Positions 1-6,989 are shown, numbered from the stretch's first letter. The stretch: DNA of 7,083 nucleotides from an uncultured Collinsella sp. (GCA_900540985.1 UQIC01000054.1:1-7083); one strand, 5' to 3'. A program made the numbers and translations. The notes: generated by a model not told the origin, from the letters alone.

Positions 1-1
1 A

Positions 2-38
2 CGCAAAGAAGGCCACTTAATGTGGCCTTCGTCTTGCG
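2..38 (-). terminator. Probable intrinsic terminator after the operon
   Basis: A perfect 9-bp stem (8-16 pairing with 22-30, arms GAAGGCCAC and GTGGCCTTC) encloses a 5-nt loop. A second helix, CGCAA at 2-6 with TTGCG at 34-38, extends it across a small internal loop. Read on the minus strand it lies about 60 nt past the last stop codon, and only a short T run (TTT) follows the inner stem. That is weak for a rho-independent terminator, but the position fits the end of the operon. Because it is nearly symmetrical it could also serve a convergent gene left of the window. The rest of 39-100 shows no gene. Confidence 0.55.
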
Positions 39-100
39 CAGGACTGTAGAGCAGGAAACCTTATATCCGGCCCCTCCGTCCGGGGACCGCGCCGTACCAG

Positions 101-2485
101 CTACAGCGTCATGTTTGGATCGGCGTCGACGTCGAACGGCGAGATTTCACCTCGGTCGAATTTACGGCGGGCAACCTCCGCGATCATGGCTGCGTTATCG
201 GTACAGGCAGACAAGGGCGGCACCGTTACGCGAATCCCCTGACGCCCAAGCTTCTTGATCATCATCTCGCGCAGATGCGGGTTGGCCGAGACGCCGCCGC
301 CGATGCAGTATTCCTTACATCCGGTAGCGTGCAATGCGTTTTTGGCCTTCTTGTACTGCACGTCAAAGACAGCCGCCTCAAACGAAGCCGCCAGATCGGG
401 CAGGTGAATCGTGCGCCCGGCCTTGGTCTCCTGCTCGATGTAGAGCGTCACGGCCGTTTTAAGACCCGAAAGCGAGAAACGATAGTCTCCCCTGCTGTTA
501 AGCGCACGGGGGAAATCGATCGCGCGGGGATTGCCCGTCTCGGCCAGCTTGGAAATGATGGGGCCACCGGGATAGCCCAGGCCCAACGCCTTGGCCACCT
601 TGTCGAAGGCCTCGCCCACGGCGTCGTCGAGCGTCTCACCGAGCACCTCGTAGTCGCCCCATGCCTTTACGTGCACGAGCATGGTGTGCCCGCCCGAGAC
701 AAGCGTGAAGATGAACGGAGGCTTGAGGTCGGGCTGCGCCAGCAAGTTGGCAAACAGGTGCCCCTCCAGATGGTTGACGCATACGAGCGGCTTACCGGCA
801 GCGTAGGCAAAGCCTTTGGCAAAGGCAACGCCCACCACGAGAGCGCCCACCAGGCCCGGACCCTGTGTCACGCCCACGGCGGCAAGCTCGCTGGGGGCAA
901 TGGCTCCACCCTCAAGACCAAGCGATGCTGCGGCATCCTCGAGCGCCGCATCCACGACACTCACAATCACCTCAACGTGTTTGCGCGAGGCGATCTCGGG
1001 CACCACGCCGCCAAAGCGGGCGTGAAAATCAATCTGTGTCGACACCTGGTTGGCCAGCATATTGCCATCCGCATCGATAATCGCCACGGCCGTCTCGTCG
1101 CAGGAACTCTCGATAGCGAGCACTAGGCGACGGCGCTCAATTTCAGCGCGCTCCTCAACGGTTCGCTCGGGCGCAGGCAGCGGCCATACACGCTGCTCAG
1201 CCGCCGTCGGCTCGGGCGAAGCGTTGTCGACCGGGAGCACCAAGGGCAGCGGCGCCGTCATGACGATGGCATCTTTGCCAACACCGTAGTAACCGCGGCG
1301 ACGGCCAGCCTCGGTAAAGCCCAGAGCGTTATAAAGCGCGATCGCTCCCTCGTTACCGTCCTCGACCTCGAGCGAAGCCGTGGTGCAGCCGAGCATCTGG
1401 GCATCATAGCTCACGTGCGACAGCAGCTTGCGGGCAATGCCCTCGCGGCGATGTGCCGGGTCGACGGCGACATCCAGAATCTGCACATCACCGTCCACGA
1501 CCATACCGCCGGCAAGGCCCAGCAGCTTGCCGTCGTCGTGTGCCACCCACCAACTACGCGGCGCAGCGACGTCCTCGCCCAGTTCGGACAGGAACATGCC
1601 CGGCGTCCACGCCTCGTGTCCGGCACCTTCAAAGCAGGCAGCCTCCAGCGCGCTCGCGCCCTCGGCATCCGCCGCGCCCATGGGGCGGAACTGCAGATGA
1701 CGACCGGCGAGCTCATCGGCAACACCCGTAATTTCGCTCTGCGCACTCTCGGCAAGACCAAGACGCTTGCGCTCGTTTTCCTCGGCATCCGAAAGGCGCG
1801 TGTAAATCGGCAAGACGCGGGCCGGATCGCCGTCACCCGCAGCGTGCGCGAGCAGTAAGCCCTCGCCCGAAGGCCACCACAGGTCGCGCTCCACGCAGCG
1901 GGCGGTCTCGTCCTCACCCAGCAGCTTGCCATAGCGCACGAGACCGTCACCGGTCAGCTGAACCTGGTCCCAGTCCGCTGCTTGGCGCCACTCATCGAGC
2001 GCCACGGCGGCCTTGACCACGTGTTCGCGCTCAAATTGACGCTCGGGACCCTCATCGACCAGCATATACAGCGCCGGATATACCTCGCCGCGCATAGCAT
2101 CGGCCAAGATACCAAGCTTGCCGCGCACGCCAGCCTTCCACGCCGTCCAAGCGCAAGCGTCGAGCGTCGACACGCCCAGCAGCGGAACATTGGCACCGCG
2201 CGCGAGGCCCTTGGCAGTGGAGATGCCGATGCGTACACCCGTAAACGACCCCGGGCCGCGGCCGACCACGTAGCAACCAACATCGCTGCGATCCAGACCG
2301 GCTTGAGCCAGCACGCCATCAACAGTATTCACGAGCTCAACGTTGGCGTGACGGCGACACATATGGTCGCCACTCACGAGCTTCGTCTCGCCCGTCTGCC
2401 CATCAATCCAGCTTGCCGCGCAGGCAAGCATATCGGTCGAAGTATCGAGCGCCACCACCAGCGCGTTGTCGTTATGCAAGCTCAT
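101..2485 (-). CDS. tsaB-rimI-tsaD: TsaB-RimI-TsaD fusion: t6A37 tRNA modification and protein N-acetyltransferase
   Basis: One unbroken frame of 794 residues holds three normally separate proteins. Residues about 8-231 are TsaB, the non-catalytic partner and dimerisation subunit, with GRGPGSFTGVRIG at 75-87 and the family-like end LPIYTR. Residues about 264-410 are a RimI-type GNAT acetyltransferase, with acetyl-CoA loop R346-R-E-G-I-A351, and E373 and Y385 matching E103 and Y115 of enterobacterial RimI. Residues about 453-794 are full-length TsaD, with NHLEGHL (metal ligands H572 and H576), SGGHT, a GGGVSANPHL loop and D763 in CTDNAA. TsaD moves the threonylcarbamoyl group from threonylcarbamoyl-AMP to A37 of ANN-decoding tRNAs in the cytoplasm; RimI acetylates S18 in model bacteria. 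Linkers span about 232-263 and 411-453, the second rich in proline and glutamate. The ATG at 2485 is chosen because TAAGG lies 9 nt upstream; a TTG at 2503 would add six residues. The gene overlaps tsaE by 14 nt. Domain calls are firm; joint action of the domains is inferred. Confidence 0.96.
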   Translation of the reverse strand: MSLHNDNALVVALDTSTDMLACAASWIDGQTGETKLVSGDHMCRRHANVELVNTVDGVLAQAGLDRSDVGCYVVGRGPGSFTGVRIGISTAKGLARGANVPLLGVSTLDACAWTAWKAGVRGKLGILADAMRGEVYPALYMLVDEGPERQFEREHVVKAAVALDEWRQAADWDQVQLTGDGLVRYGKLLGEDETARCVERDLWWPSGEGLLLAHAAGDGDPARVLPIYTRLSDAEENERKRLGLAESAQSEITGVADELAGRHLQFRPMGAADAEGASALEAACFEGAGHEAWTPGMFLSELGEDVAAPRSWWVAHDDGKLLGLAGGMVVDGDVQILDVAVDPAHRREGIARKLLSHVSYDAQMLGCTTASLEVEDGNEGAIALYNALGFTEAGRRRGYYGVGKDAIVMTAPLPLVLPVDNASPEPTAAEQRVWPLPAPERTVEERAEIERRRLVLAIESSCDETAVAIIDADGNMLANQVSTQIDFHARFGGVVPEIASRKHVEVIVSVVDAALEDAAASLGLEGGAIAPSELAAVGVTQGPGLVGALVVGVAFAKGFAYAAGKPLVCVNHLEGHLFANLLAQPDLKPPFIFTLVSGGHTMLVHVKAWGDYEVLGETLDDAVGEAFDKVAKALGLGYPGGPIISKLAETGNPRAIDFPRALNSRGDYRFSLSGLKTAVTLYIEQETKAGRTIHLPDLAASFEAAVFDVQYKKAKNALHATGCKEYCIGGGVSANPHLREMMIKKLGRQGIRVTVPPLSACTDNAAMIAEVARRKFDRGEISPFDVDADPNMTL

Positions 2486-2978
2486 CTTGTACAGCCTTAT
2501 CAATCAAATGGGAAAGCTCCATTGCGCGGTCACCGTGCGCCTCGAGCGTTATCGTTCGCACATCGCTGTCGCCCTCATCACGCTTGAGCGTCACCGAAAG
2601 ATACTCATCCGTCAGCTCGTCTTGGAATTGTTCGCCCCATTCCAGCAGGCAAGCACCCTCATAGCCCAGCACATCGAAAATGCCCGTATCCTCGAGCTCA
2701 TAGGCATGCTCCAGGCGGTATAGATCAAAGTGAAACAGCGGAATACGACCTTGATCGTGAACGGCCATGAGCGCAAACGTAGGGCTCGTAACCATATGCC
2801 CATCGCCCAGCCCGCGCGAGACGCCCTTGGTAAAGTGAGTTTTGCCCACTCCCAGGCCACCGGTCAGGATGAGTACATCGCCGTCCTCAAGGCACGGTGC
2901 AATTAGCTCGCCAAAGCACTCCGTATCGGCAGCGCAAGTCGTTTTGTAAGTACCTACCCCCAGGCGCTCCAGGGACAT
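2472..2978 (-). CDS. tsaE: TsaE, ATPase of the t6A tRNA-modification complex
   Basis: This 168-residue protein is a P-loop ATPase of the TsaE (YjeE) family. It binds TsaB-TsaD and supports multiple rounds of t6A37 synthesis in the cytoplasm. Visible motifs are the Walker A loop GGLGVGKT (40-47), VTSPTF (63-68, switch-like), HFDLYRL (83-89, with D85 at the family's conserved Asp) and LLEWGE (111-116). Many homologues read GDLGAGKTT; here the Asp is Gly and the residue after GKT is His, while the essential Lys and Thr remain. Length is near the family norm of about 150. The start at 2978 is well supported: TAAGGAG (2984-2990) lies 5 nt upstream. The gene begins 12 nt after the glycosylase stop and overlaps the TsaB-RimI-TsaD gene by 14 nt, so its partners follow directly. 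The first-step enzyme TsaC/Sua5 is not in the window. Confidence 0.96.
   Translation of the reverse strand: MSLERLGVGTYKTTCAADTECFGELIAPCLEDGDVLILTGGLGVGKTHFTKGVSRGLGDGHMVTSPTFALMAVHDQGRIPLFHFDLYRLEHAYELEDTGIFDVLGYEGACLLEWGEQFQDELTDEYLSVTLKRDEGDSDVRTITLEAHGDRAMELSHLIDKAVQDELA
2495..2499 (-). promoter_or_regulatory. Ribosome binding site deciding the fusion start
   Basis: TAAGG on the minus strand ends 9 nt before the ATG at 2485, inside the 3' end of tsaE. The rival TTG start at 2503 has only a GGAG about 13 nt away, which is too distant to be ideal. This favours ATG 2485 and implies that ribosomes finishing tsaE can reinitiate on the fusion gene. Confidence 0.6.
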
Positions 2979-2990
2979 ATATGCTCCTTA

Positions 2991-3611
2991 TTATTCCGAG
3001 GCGTCCTCTGGTGCAGGATGTCGCTCCAGATAGTCGCCCAGCATCTTAAAGTCTTCCTCCAGCAGCTCCTGCCATGCCGGATTGCGCAGCGCTGCTGCCG
3101 GATGGAAAGTGGGCATTACTACAAAATGCCCCATCTGGTGGAACCTGCCGCGCAGCTTAGTAATGCCAATCTCGGTCTTAAGCACAAAGTGCGTCGCGGG
3201 GTTGCCGAGCGTCACGATAATATCGGGCCAGATGCTTCGAATCTGCTCACGCAAAAACGGCGAGCAAGCCAGCACTTCCTCGGGACGCGGATTGCGGTTT
3301 CCCGGCGGGCGGCACTTAAGCACATTGGCAATGTAGACGTCTTCGCGTTTAAGACCCGCCAGGGACAAAATGCCGTTGAGGTCCTCGCCTGCCGCCCCCA
3401 CAAAGGGTTCGCCCTGCAAATCCTCATTGCGGCCCGGTGCCTCGCCAATAAACATCACGCGAGCGCGGGGATTTCCCACGCCAAACACGATATTGTGACG
3501 CGACTGGTAGAGCTGGCAGAGGTGACAATCGCCCAGAACGGCCTCGATCTCCTCGAGTGCGACCTCACGCGGCGCCTGATGGGTATGGCCCGGGATGTGC
3601 ATGACGCCCAT
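2991..3611 (-). CDS. udg: Type 4 (family 4) uracil-DNA glycosylase with iron-sulfur cluster
   Basis: A 206-residue member of the uracil-DNA glycosylase superfamily. It removes uracil formed by cytosine deamination, or misincorporated dUMP, as the first step of base excision repair. The family 4 signature is clear: motif 1 GEAPG (56-60) within a GEAPGRNEDLQGEPFVG block, and motif 2 HPA (170-172). Four cysteines, C29 and C32 (CHLC), C100 (LKCRPPGNRNP) and C116 (ACSPF), are spaced as expected for the [4Fe-4S] cluster of this family, which is common in thermophiles and anaerobes. The start at 3611 has TAGGAG (3617-3622) 5 nt upstream, and this Shine-Dalgarno overlaps the alr stop codon. A second in-frame ATG three codons later has no better site. 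Gaps are 8 nt to alr and 12 nt to tsaE. No functional link to its neighbours is obvious beyond co-transcription. Confidence 0.95.
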   Translation of the reverse strand: MGVMHIPGHTHQAPREVALEEIEAVLGDCHLCQLYQSRHNIVFGVGNPRARVMFIGEAPGRNEDLQGEPFVGAAGEDLNGILSLAGLKREDVYIANVLKCRPPGNRNPRPEEVLACSPFLREQIRSIWPDIIVTLGNPATHFVLKTEIGITKLRGRFHQMGHFVVMPTFHPAAALRNPAWQELLEEDFKMLGDYLERHPAPEDASE

Positions 3612-3619
3612 AGCGGCTC

Positions 3620-4765
3620 CTACACGTAGACCTTGTCGAGACGCATGCCAAAGCCGCAGGCGACCTCGTAGTTAATCGTTCCGCGCAGTCGGGCCATCTC
3701 GTCCATAGTGATCTCGGCATCGCCATCGCGGCCGACAATGATCATCTCGTCACCATACTCGGCCTCGGGAATCTCGTGTGCCGGGTTGGACTGAATGGCG
3801 ACCATAAACTGGTCCATGCAGATATTGCCAACCTGATGCACGCGCTCGCCGCGATACAGCACATCCATACGATTGGAAAGCGTACGCGATAGGCCATCGG
3901 CATAACCGATCGGCAGCGTGCAGATCTGAACGCGCGTACGCGGTACGCGGTAGGTAAAACCGTAGCCCACGCCCTCACCCATCGCAGGGTGTGCCACGCG
4001 CGTCACACGCGCATGGACGCTCATAACGGGATCAAGCTGCATCACGCGGCCACTCAACTCGCACGGCTGCATGCCATACAAGCCAACGCCAGCGCGGATC
4101 ATATCAAAATGCATCGAGGGGTCGAGCATCGAGGACGGCGTGTTGGCGCAGTGCACGATACCGCACTCAAAACCCGCATCCTTAATGGCCTGAACGGCCT
4201 CGGTAAAGCGCTGACACTGCAGCTTGTAGTCCCAGCCCGAAGGTTCATCGGCCGTGGCGAAGTGCGTAAATACGCCGTCGCACTGAATACCGCGATGGAA
4301 ATTAATACCGCGGACAAAGTCGAGCACCTGCGTGTAATGTACGCCAATGCGGTTCATGCCCGTCTCGATGGCGAGATGATACTTGCCCACCTTGCCCGCC
4401 GCGACGGCACATTCGCCATACGCAAGAGCAAAGTCAGACGTATAGACCGAAGGCATGATATCAAACTCGAGCAACGTCGGAATGGCCTCGATAGGCGGCT
4501 CGCTTAGGATGAGGATGGGCTTCGTAATCCCGCCCTGTCGGAGCTCAACGCCCTCGTTAACCGTCGCCACGGCAAACATGTCGGCACCGGCCGAATACAT
4601 GATCTTGGCGCACTCAACAGCTCCATGACCATAAGCATCGGCCTTGACCACGCAGCACAGGCGCTGACGTGGATTCAGCAAGTTCTTATAGGCCCTCGTG
4701 TTGCGACGGAGCGCCCCACGGTCGATCTCGACCCAGGACCAGCGCGTCAAATCGGCTTTATTCAT
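3620..4765 (-). CDS. alr: Alanine racemase
   Basis: A 381-residue, PLP-dependent fold-type III alanine racemase that interconverts L- and D-alanine in the cytoplasm and supplies D-Ala for peptidoglycan. The N-terminal TIM barrel carries the PLP lysine K41 in VVKADAYGHG. ETGMNRIG (134-141) holds R139, equivalent to the carboxylate-binding Arg of Bacillus Alr. IRAGVGLYG (223-231) holds R224, the Arg that contacts the PLP pyridine nitrogen. The C-terminal beta domain has the second catalytic base Y268 in GVGYGFTY, and NICMDQ (314-319), a conserved substrate-entry segment. Length is typical. The start at 4765 lies 2 nt after the nnr stop, with an in-frame TGA three codons upstream. The Shine-Dalgarno is poor (GGA about 9 nt away), so translation probably depends on coupling to nnr. 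No missing residues were seen. Confidence 0.97.
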   Translation of the reverse strand: MNKADLTRWSWVEIDRGALRRNTRAYKNLLNPRQRLCCVVKADAYGHGAVECAKIMYSAGADMFAVATVNEGVELRQGGITKPILILSEPPIEAIPTLLEFDIMPSVYTSDFALAYGECAVAAGKVGKYHLAIETGMNRIGVHYTQVLDFVRGINFHRGIQCDGVFTHFATADEPSGWDYKLQCQRFTEAVQAIKDAGFECGIVHCANTPSSMLDPSMHFDMIRAGVGLYGMQPCELSGRVMQLDPVMSVHARVTRVAHPAMGEGVGYGFTYRVPRTRVQICTLPIGYADGLSRTLSNRMDVLYRGERVHQVGNICMDQFMVAIQSNPAHEIPEAEYGDEMIIVGRDGDAEITMDEMARLRGTINYEVACGFGMRLDKVYV

Positions 4766-4767
4766 GA

Positions 4768-6384
4768 TTAGTCATCCGACCCTTCGTCCATGATTCCCAG
4801 ATCTTCGAGCGCATCCTTTGCCGCCAGCTCCATGGCAGGACCGATCAAGTCGATAAGATCGGTCGCGATAACGCTCTTCTCACCATACTCCGTCGCCGCG
4901 GCAAAACCGGCGTAGCTGTGAAGTGCGACGGCGTACGAATACAGCAACTCCCAACGATCCATCTCGTCGCGCATGGTGGCAAGCGTGCCGGCCAAAATAC
5001 CCGCGAGAACATCACCTGAACCGGCAGTTGCCAGAGAAGCCGGACCCGAGAGCGGCAGCAGTACACGCTCAACGCCACAGATAGCCGTCGTCGGCCCCTT
5101 GGCAATGACCACCAGATTGTCGGAGCCTGCAGCCCAGACAACCTTCTGCGCGGCTGCAATCGCGGTACCAAGGTCGTTCACCTCGTCACCGGCAACCAGA
5201 CGCGAAAGCTCACGATAGTGCGGCGTCATAACCAACGGCTGTTCGCGACGATACATCTCGGGATTACTATCAATACCGTCAATGGCAATCTTAGCAAGGC
5301 AGTTGAGTGCATCGGCGTCCAAGATAAGCGGCACATCAAGCTCGAGCAAGCCCGAAACCACCTGCATAGCGCCGGCAGACGTCGTCATACCGGGACCGCA
5401 CAGTACACAGCTGTACTTCTTTGCAATCTCGCACACAGTCATGCGCGCAGCGGCGCCAAAGGAGCCGCGGGAATCAGACGGAATAGCAAAGACGGGAATC
5501 GAAGGAAGTGCCATGCGAATAAGATTGGCGCAGGCGTCAGGAGCCGCGACTGCCACGTAACCAGCACCCGCGCGAGCTGCAGACTTGGCCGCCATAATGG
5601 CAGCACCAGGATATTGCGCAGATCCGGCGACAATAAGCACAGAGCCACGGGAATACTTATCGATATTCGTAGGTAGTGGGGCAAAGTAATCAACTAAGTC
5701 ACCGGGCTCGACAATCTCGGCGGCGTGGTCGACATCATCGATGACCTCGTCAAGACGGTCGTAAAGATTGCCGCAGATCAAATCGCCAGCATACTCAGGA
5801 CCATCAGCGCTATACAGACCAATCTTGGGCGCAATCATCGTCACCGTATGCTCGGCACGAATGCAGTCGTCATCAACAACGCCCGTCTCGGCATTCAGGC
5901 CCGAGGGAACATCAATGGATACGACACAATCGGCGCATTCATTGACCGTAGGAATCCAGATGGAGAACGGCGCACGCAGATTCCCATGGAAACCGGTACC
6001 AAAAATGGCATCGACAACAACATCGGCCTTATCGATCAAAACCTCGAGTTCGTCACGCGAGGGGCCGACGCAAACGTGCACATCGCGGCCGGCAGTACGA
6101 CGAGCAACATGACGTGCCAGAGCAGCAGGAATCTCATCCGGCTCAACCGGAGAAACGATATCGACGTCCACACCCTTATGGCTCAGAATATCGGCGGCAA
6201 CCCAACCGTCGCCGCCATTATTACCAAAACCGACCAGAACGAGAACCCGATCGGGATTGAGCTTCAAGACCTCGTTGGCGGCAAACTCACCCGCTAGCTC
6301 CATAAGCTCGGCCTTCGAAGTCCCTTCGCGTTCGATGATATCCTCGAGACGAACGACTTCTTCGGTACTCAAAACCGGTTTCAT
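4768..6384 (-). CDS. nnr: Bifunctional NAD(P)H-hydrate epimerase / ADP-dependent dehydratase
   Basis: A 538-residue two-domain metabolite-repair enzyme. The N-terminal YjeF_N domain (about 1-225) epimerises R- and S-NAD(P)HX, with the nucleotide loop GFGNNGGDG (52-60), VVDAIFGTG (123-131) and SIDVPSG (156-162, D158). The C-terminal ribokinase-like domain (about 235-525) dehydrates S-NAD(P)HX to NAD(P)H using ADP, with DKYSRGSVLIVAGS (242-255), LDADAL (355-360), TPHYRE (387-392), AKG (428-430) and the catalytic-type ATAGSGDVLAG block (452-462, D458). The usual TPHxGE motif here has Arg in place of Gly. Both domains look complete and the length suits bifunctional Nnr. The ATG at 6384 directly abuts the acpS stop (0 nt gap), and its TAGGAG (6390-6395) sits inside the last acpS codons. 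Pairing of acpS and nnr is a common bacterial arrangement. Confidence 0.97.
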   Translation of the reverse strand: MKPVLSTEEVVRLEDIIEREGTSKAELMELAGEFAANEVLKLNPDRVLVLVGFGNNGGDGWVAADILSHKGVDVDIVSPVEPDEIPAALARHVARRTAGRDVHVCVGPSRDELEVLIDKADVVVDAIFGTGFHGNLRAPFSIWIPTVNECADCVVSIDVPSGLNAETGVVDDDCIRAEHTVTMIAPKIGLYSADGPEYAGDLICGNLYDRLDEVIDDVDHAAEIVEPGDLVDYFAPLPTNIDKYSRGSVLIVAGSAQYPGAAIMAAKSAARAGAGYVAVAAPDACANLIRMALPSIPVFAIPSDSRGSFGAAARMTVCEIAKKYSCVLCGPGMTTSAGAMQVVSGLLELDVPLILDADALNCLAKIAIDGIDSNPEMYRREQPLVMTPHYRELSRLVAGDEVNDLGTAIAAAQKVVWAAGSDNLVVIAKGPTTAICGVERVLLPLSGPASLATAGSGDVLAGILAGTLATMRDEMDRWELLYSYAVALHSYAGFAAATEYGEKSVIATDLIDLIGPAMELAAKDALEDLGIMDEGSDD

Positions 6385-6924
6385 CTATGCTCCTAGCGTA
6401 TCTTGCGAAGCATCACCCAGGTGCTCCGCCAATGCTGAATTCTGCAGCTGCTCAAGCTCATCTAAAACAGAGCGAGCCTCTTTAAATGTCTGCGCTACGC
6501 GTTTCTTGGTGCTCACCTTTTCCTCTTTTGGCTTAGGCCGAGCATCTTCGGTAATCGCGATGGCATTCGCAACGGCCAAGTCTCCTGTAAGCGTAATGGA
6601 AAGAGCGACCTCAACAACACCCAGTTCTTGAGCGATCTCGAGAGCACGGCCCGAAAGCAGCGCCTTCGGTTTGCCGAGTTTATCACGCGTAACCGAAACA
6701 TCCTTGCGACCCACGCCTTGACTAAAACCCGTGCCGAGAGCTTTAAGTACCGCCTCGCGCGAAGCAAAGCGGCTCGCATAGTGAGCAGCGGGACGCGATG
6801 ATGCATCGCAATACGCACGCTCTTCTTCGGTAAACACACGCCGAGCAAACGACGGCGTCTTTTCAAGAATTGATTTCATGCGGGAAATCTCGACGATATC
6901 AACGCCGATACCAGCTTCAGCCAT
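6385..6924 (-). CDS. acpS: Holo-[acyl-carrier-protein] synthase with C-terminal extension
   Basis: AcpS transfers 4'-phosphopantetheine from coenzyme A to the conserved serine of acyl carrier protein, switching on fatty-acid synthesis. The core (about residues 1-126) shows GIGVDIVEI (5-13) with Mg-binding D9, RFASREAVLKALGTG (52-66) with E57 and K61, KLGKPKALL (82-90), and a closing strand ending AVANAIAI. Typical AcpS is about 120-130 residues. This one is 179, with about 53 extra residues that begin Lys/Pro/Glu-rich and end in a charged, probably helical stretch. The ATG at 6924 is chosen because GGAGGTGA lies 5 nt upstream. An in-frame ATG at 6936 would add four residues (MEVN), but its coding sequence would include that ribosome site. 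It is the first gene of the operon, and its stop touches the nnr start. Confidence 0.95.
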   Translation of the reverse strand: MAEAGIGVDIVEISRMKSILEKTPSFARRVFTEEERAYCDASSRPAAHYASRFASREAVLKALGTGFSQGVGRKDVSVTRDKLGKPKALLSGRALEIAQELGVVEVALSITLTGDLAVANAIAITEDARPKPKEEKVSTKKRVAQTFKEARSVLDELEQLQNSALAEHLGDASQDTLGA

Positions 6925-6926
6925 GT

Positions 6927-6934
6927 TCACCTCC
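6927..6934 (-). promoter_or_regulatory. Strong ribosome binding site deciding the acpS start
   Basis: GGAGGTGA on the minus strand matches the anti-Shine-Dalgarno sequence over eight bases. GGAGG ends 5 nt before the ATG at 6924, an optimal distance. The alternative ATG at 6936 lies just upstream of and partly overlapping this site, so it is unlikely to be the main start. Confidence 0.8.
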
Positions 6935-6953
6935 ATATCGCACAGACTAAGTT

Positions 6954-6983
6954 ATTGTAGCCCGTTCGCAGAAGATGCGACAA
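6954..6983 (-). promoter_or_regulatory. Candidate proximal operon promoter
   Basis: On the minus strand, -35 TTGTCG (6978-6983) and -10 TACAAT (6954-6959) are separated by 18 bp. They match sigma70 consensus at 4/6 and 5/6 positions. Transcription from here would give a leader of about 20-25 nt before the acpS ATG, enough for the ribosome site. A short inverted repeat lies across its spacer and -35. Judged by eye only. Confidence 0.45.
6966..6980. repeat. Small inverted repeat in the promoter spacer
   Basis: TCGCA and TGCGA form perfect 5-bp arms around a 5-nt centre. The repeat overlaps the -35 box and spacer of the proximal promoter, so it could be an operator for a dimeric regulator. With 5-bp arms it could also be chance. 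Confidence 0.3.
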
Positions 6984-6989
6984 ACGAGG

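Noticed and set aside
67..88. Possible GC-rich hairpin (CCCC/GGGG arms) just after the tsaD stop
   Set aside because: Only a short stem with a bulge and no T run; the hairpin at 2-38 is a better terminator.
22..258. Small plus-strand frame at the left edge
   Set aside because: It starts within the terminator hairpin and runs antisense into the TsaD C terminus; the product is Arg-rich with no recognisable domain.
275..1126. Long plus-strand open frame (283 codons) opposite tsaD
   Set aside because: It is wholly antisense to conserved TsaD residues, resembles no known protein and has repetitive Arg/His/Gly composition; such shadows are expected opposite GC-rich genes.
2486..2503. TTG start for the fusion gene, six codons earlier
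   Set aside because: The spacing to the nearest GGAG is poor, and a better-placed TAAGG supports the ATG at 2485; it remains a minor alternative.
1982..2587. Plus-strand open frame (201 codons) opposite tsaB and the tsaE end
   Set aside because: It lies antisense across two recognised genes, with no ribosome site or family motif seen.
3018..3629. Plus-strand open frame (203 codons) opposite the uracil-DNA glycosylase
   Set aside because: It mirrors the glycosylase gene almost exactly, and the sense protein has all family motifs.
6577..6600. AcpS closing motif reads SITLT where many homologues have a His (SITHT-like)
   Set aside because: As I recall it, E. coli AcpS also has a Thr-Leu at this place, so the lack of His is not a sign of an inactive enzyme.
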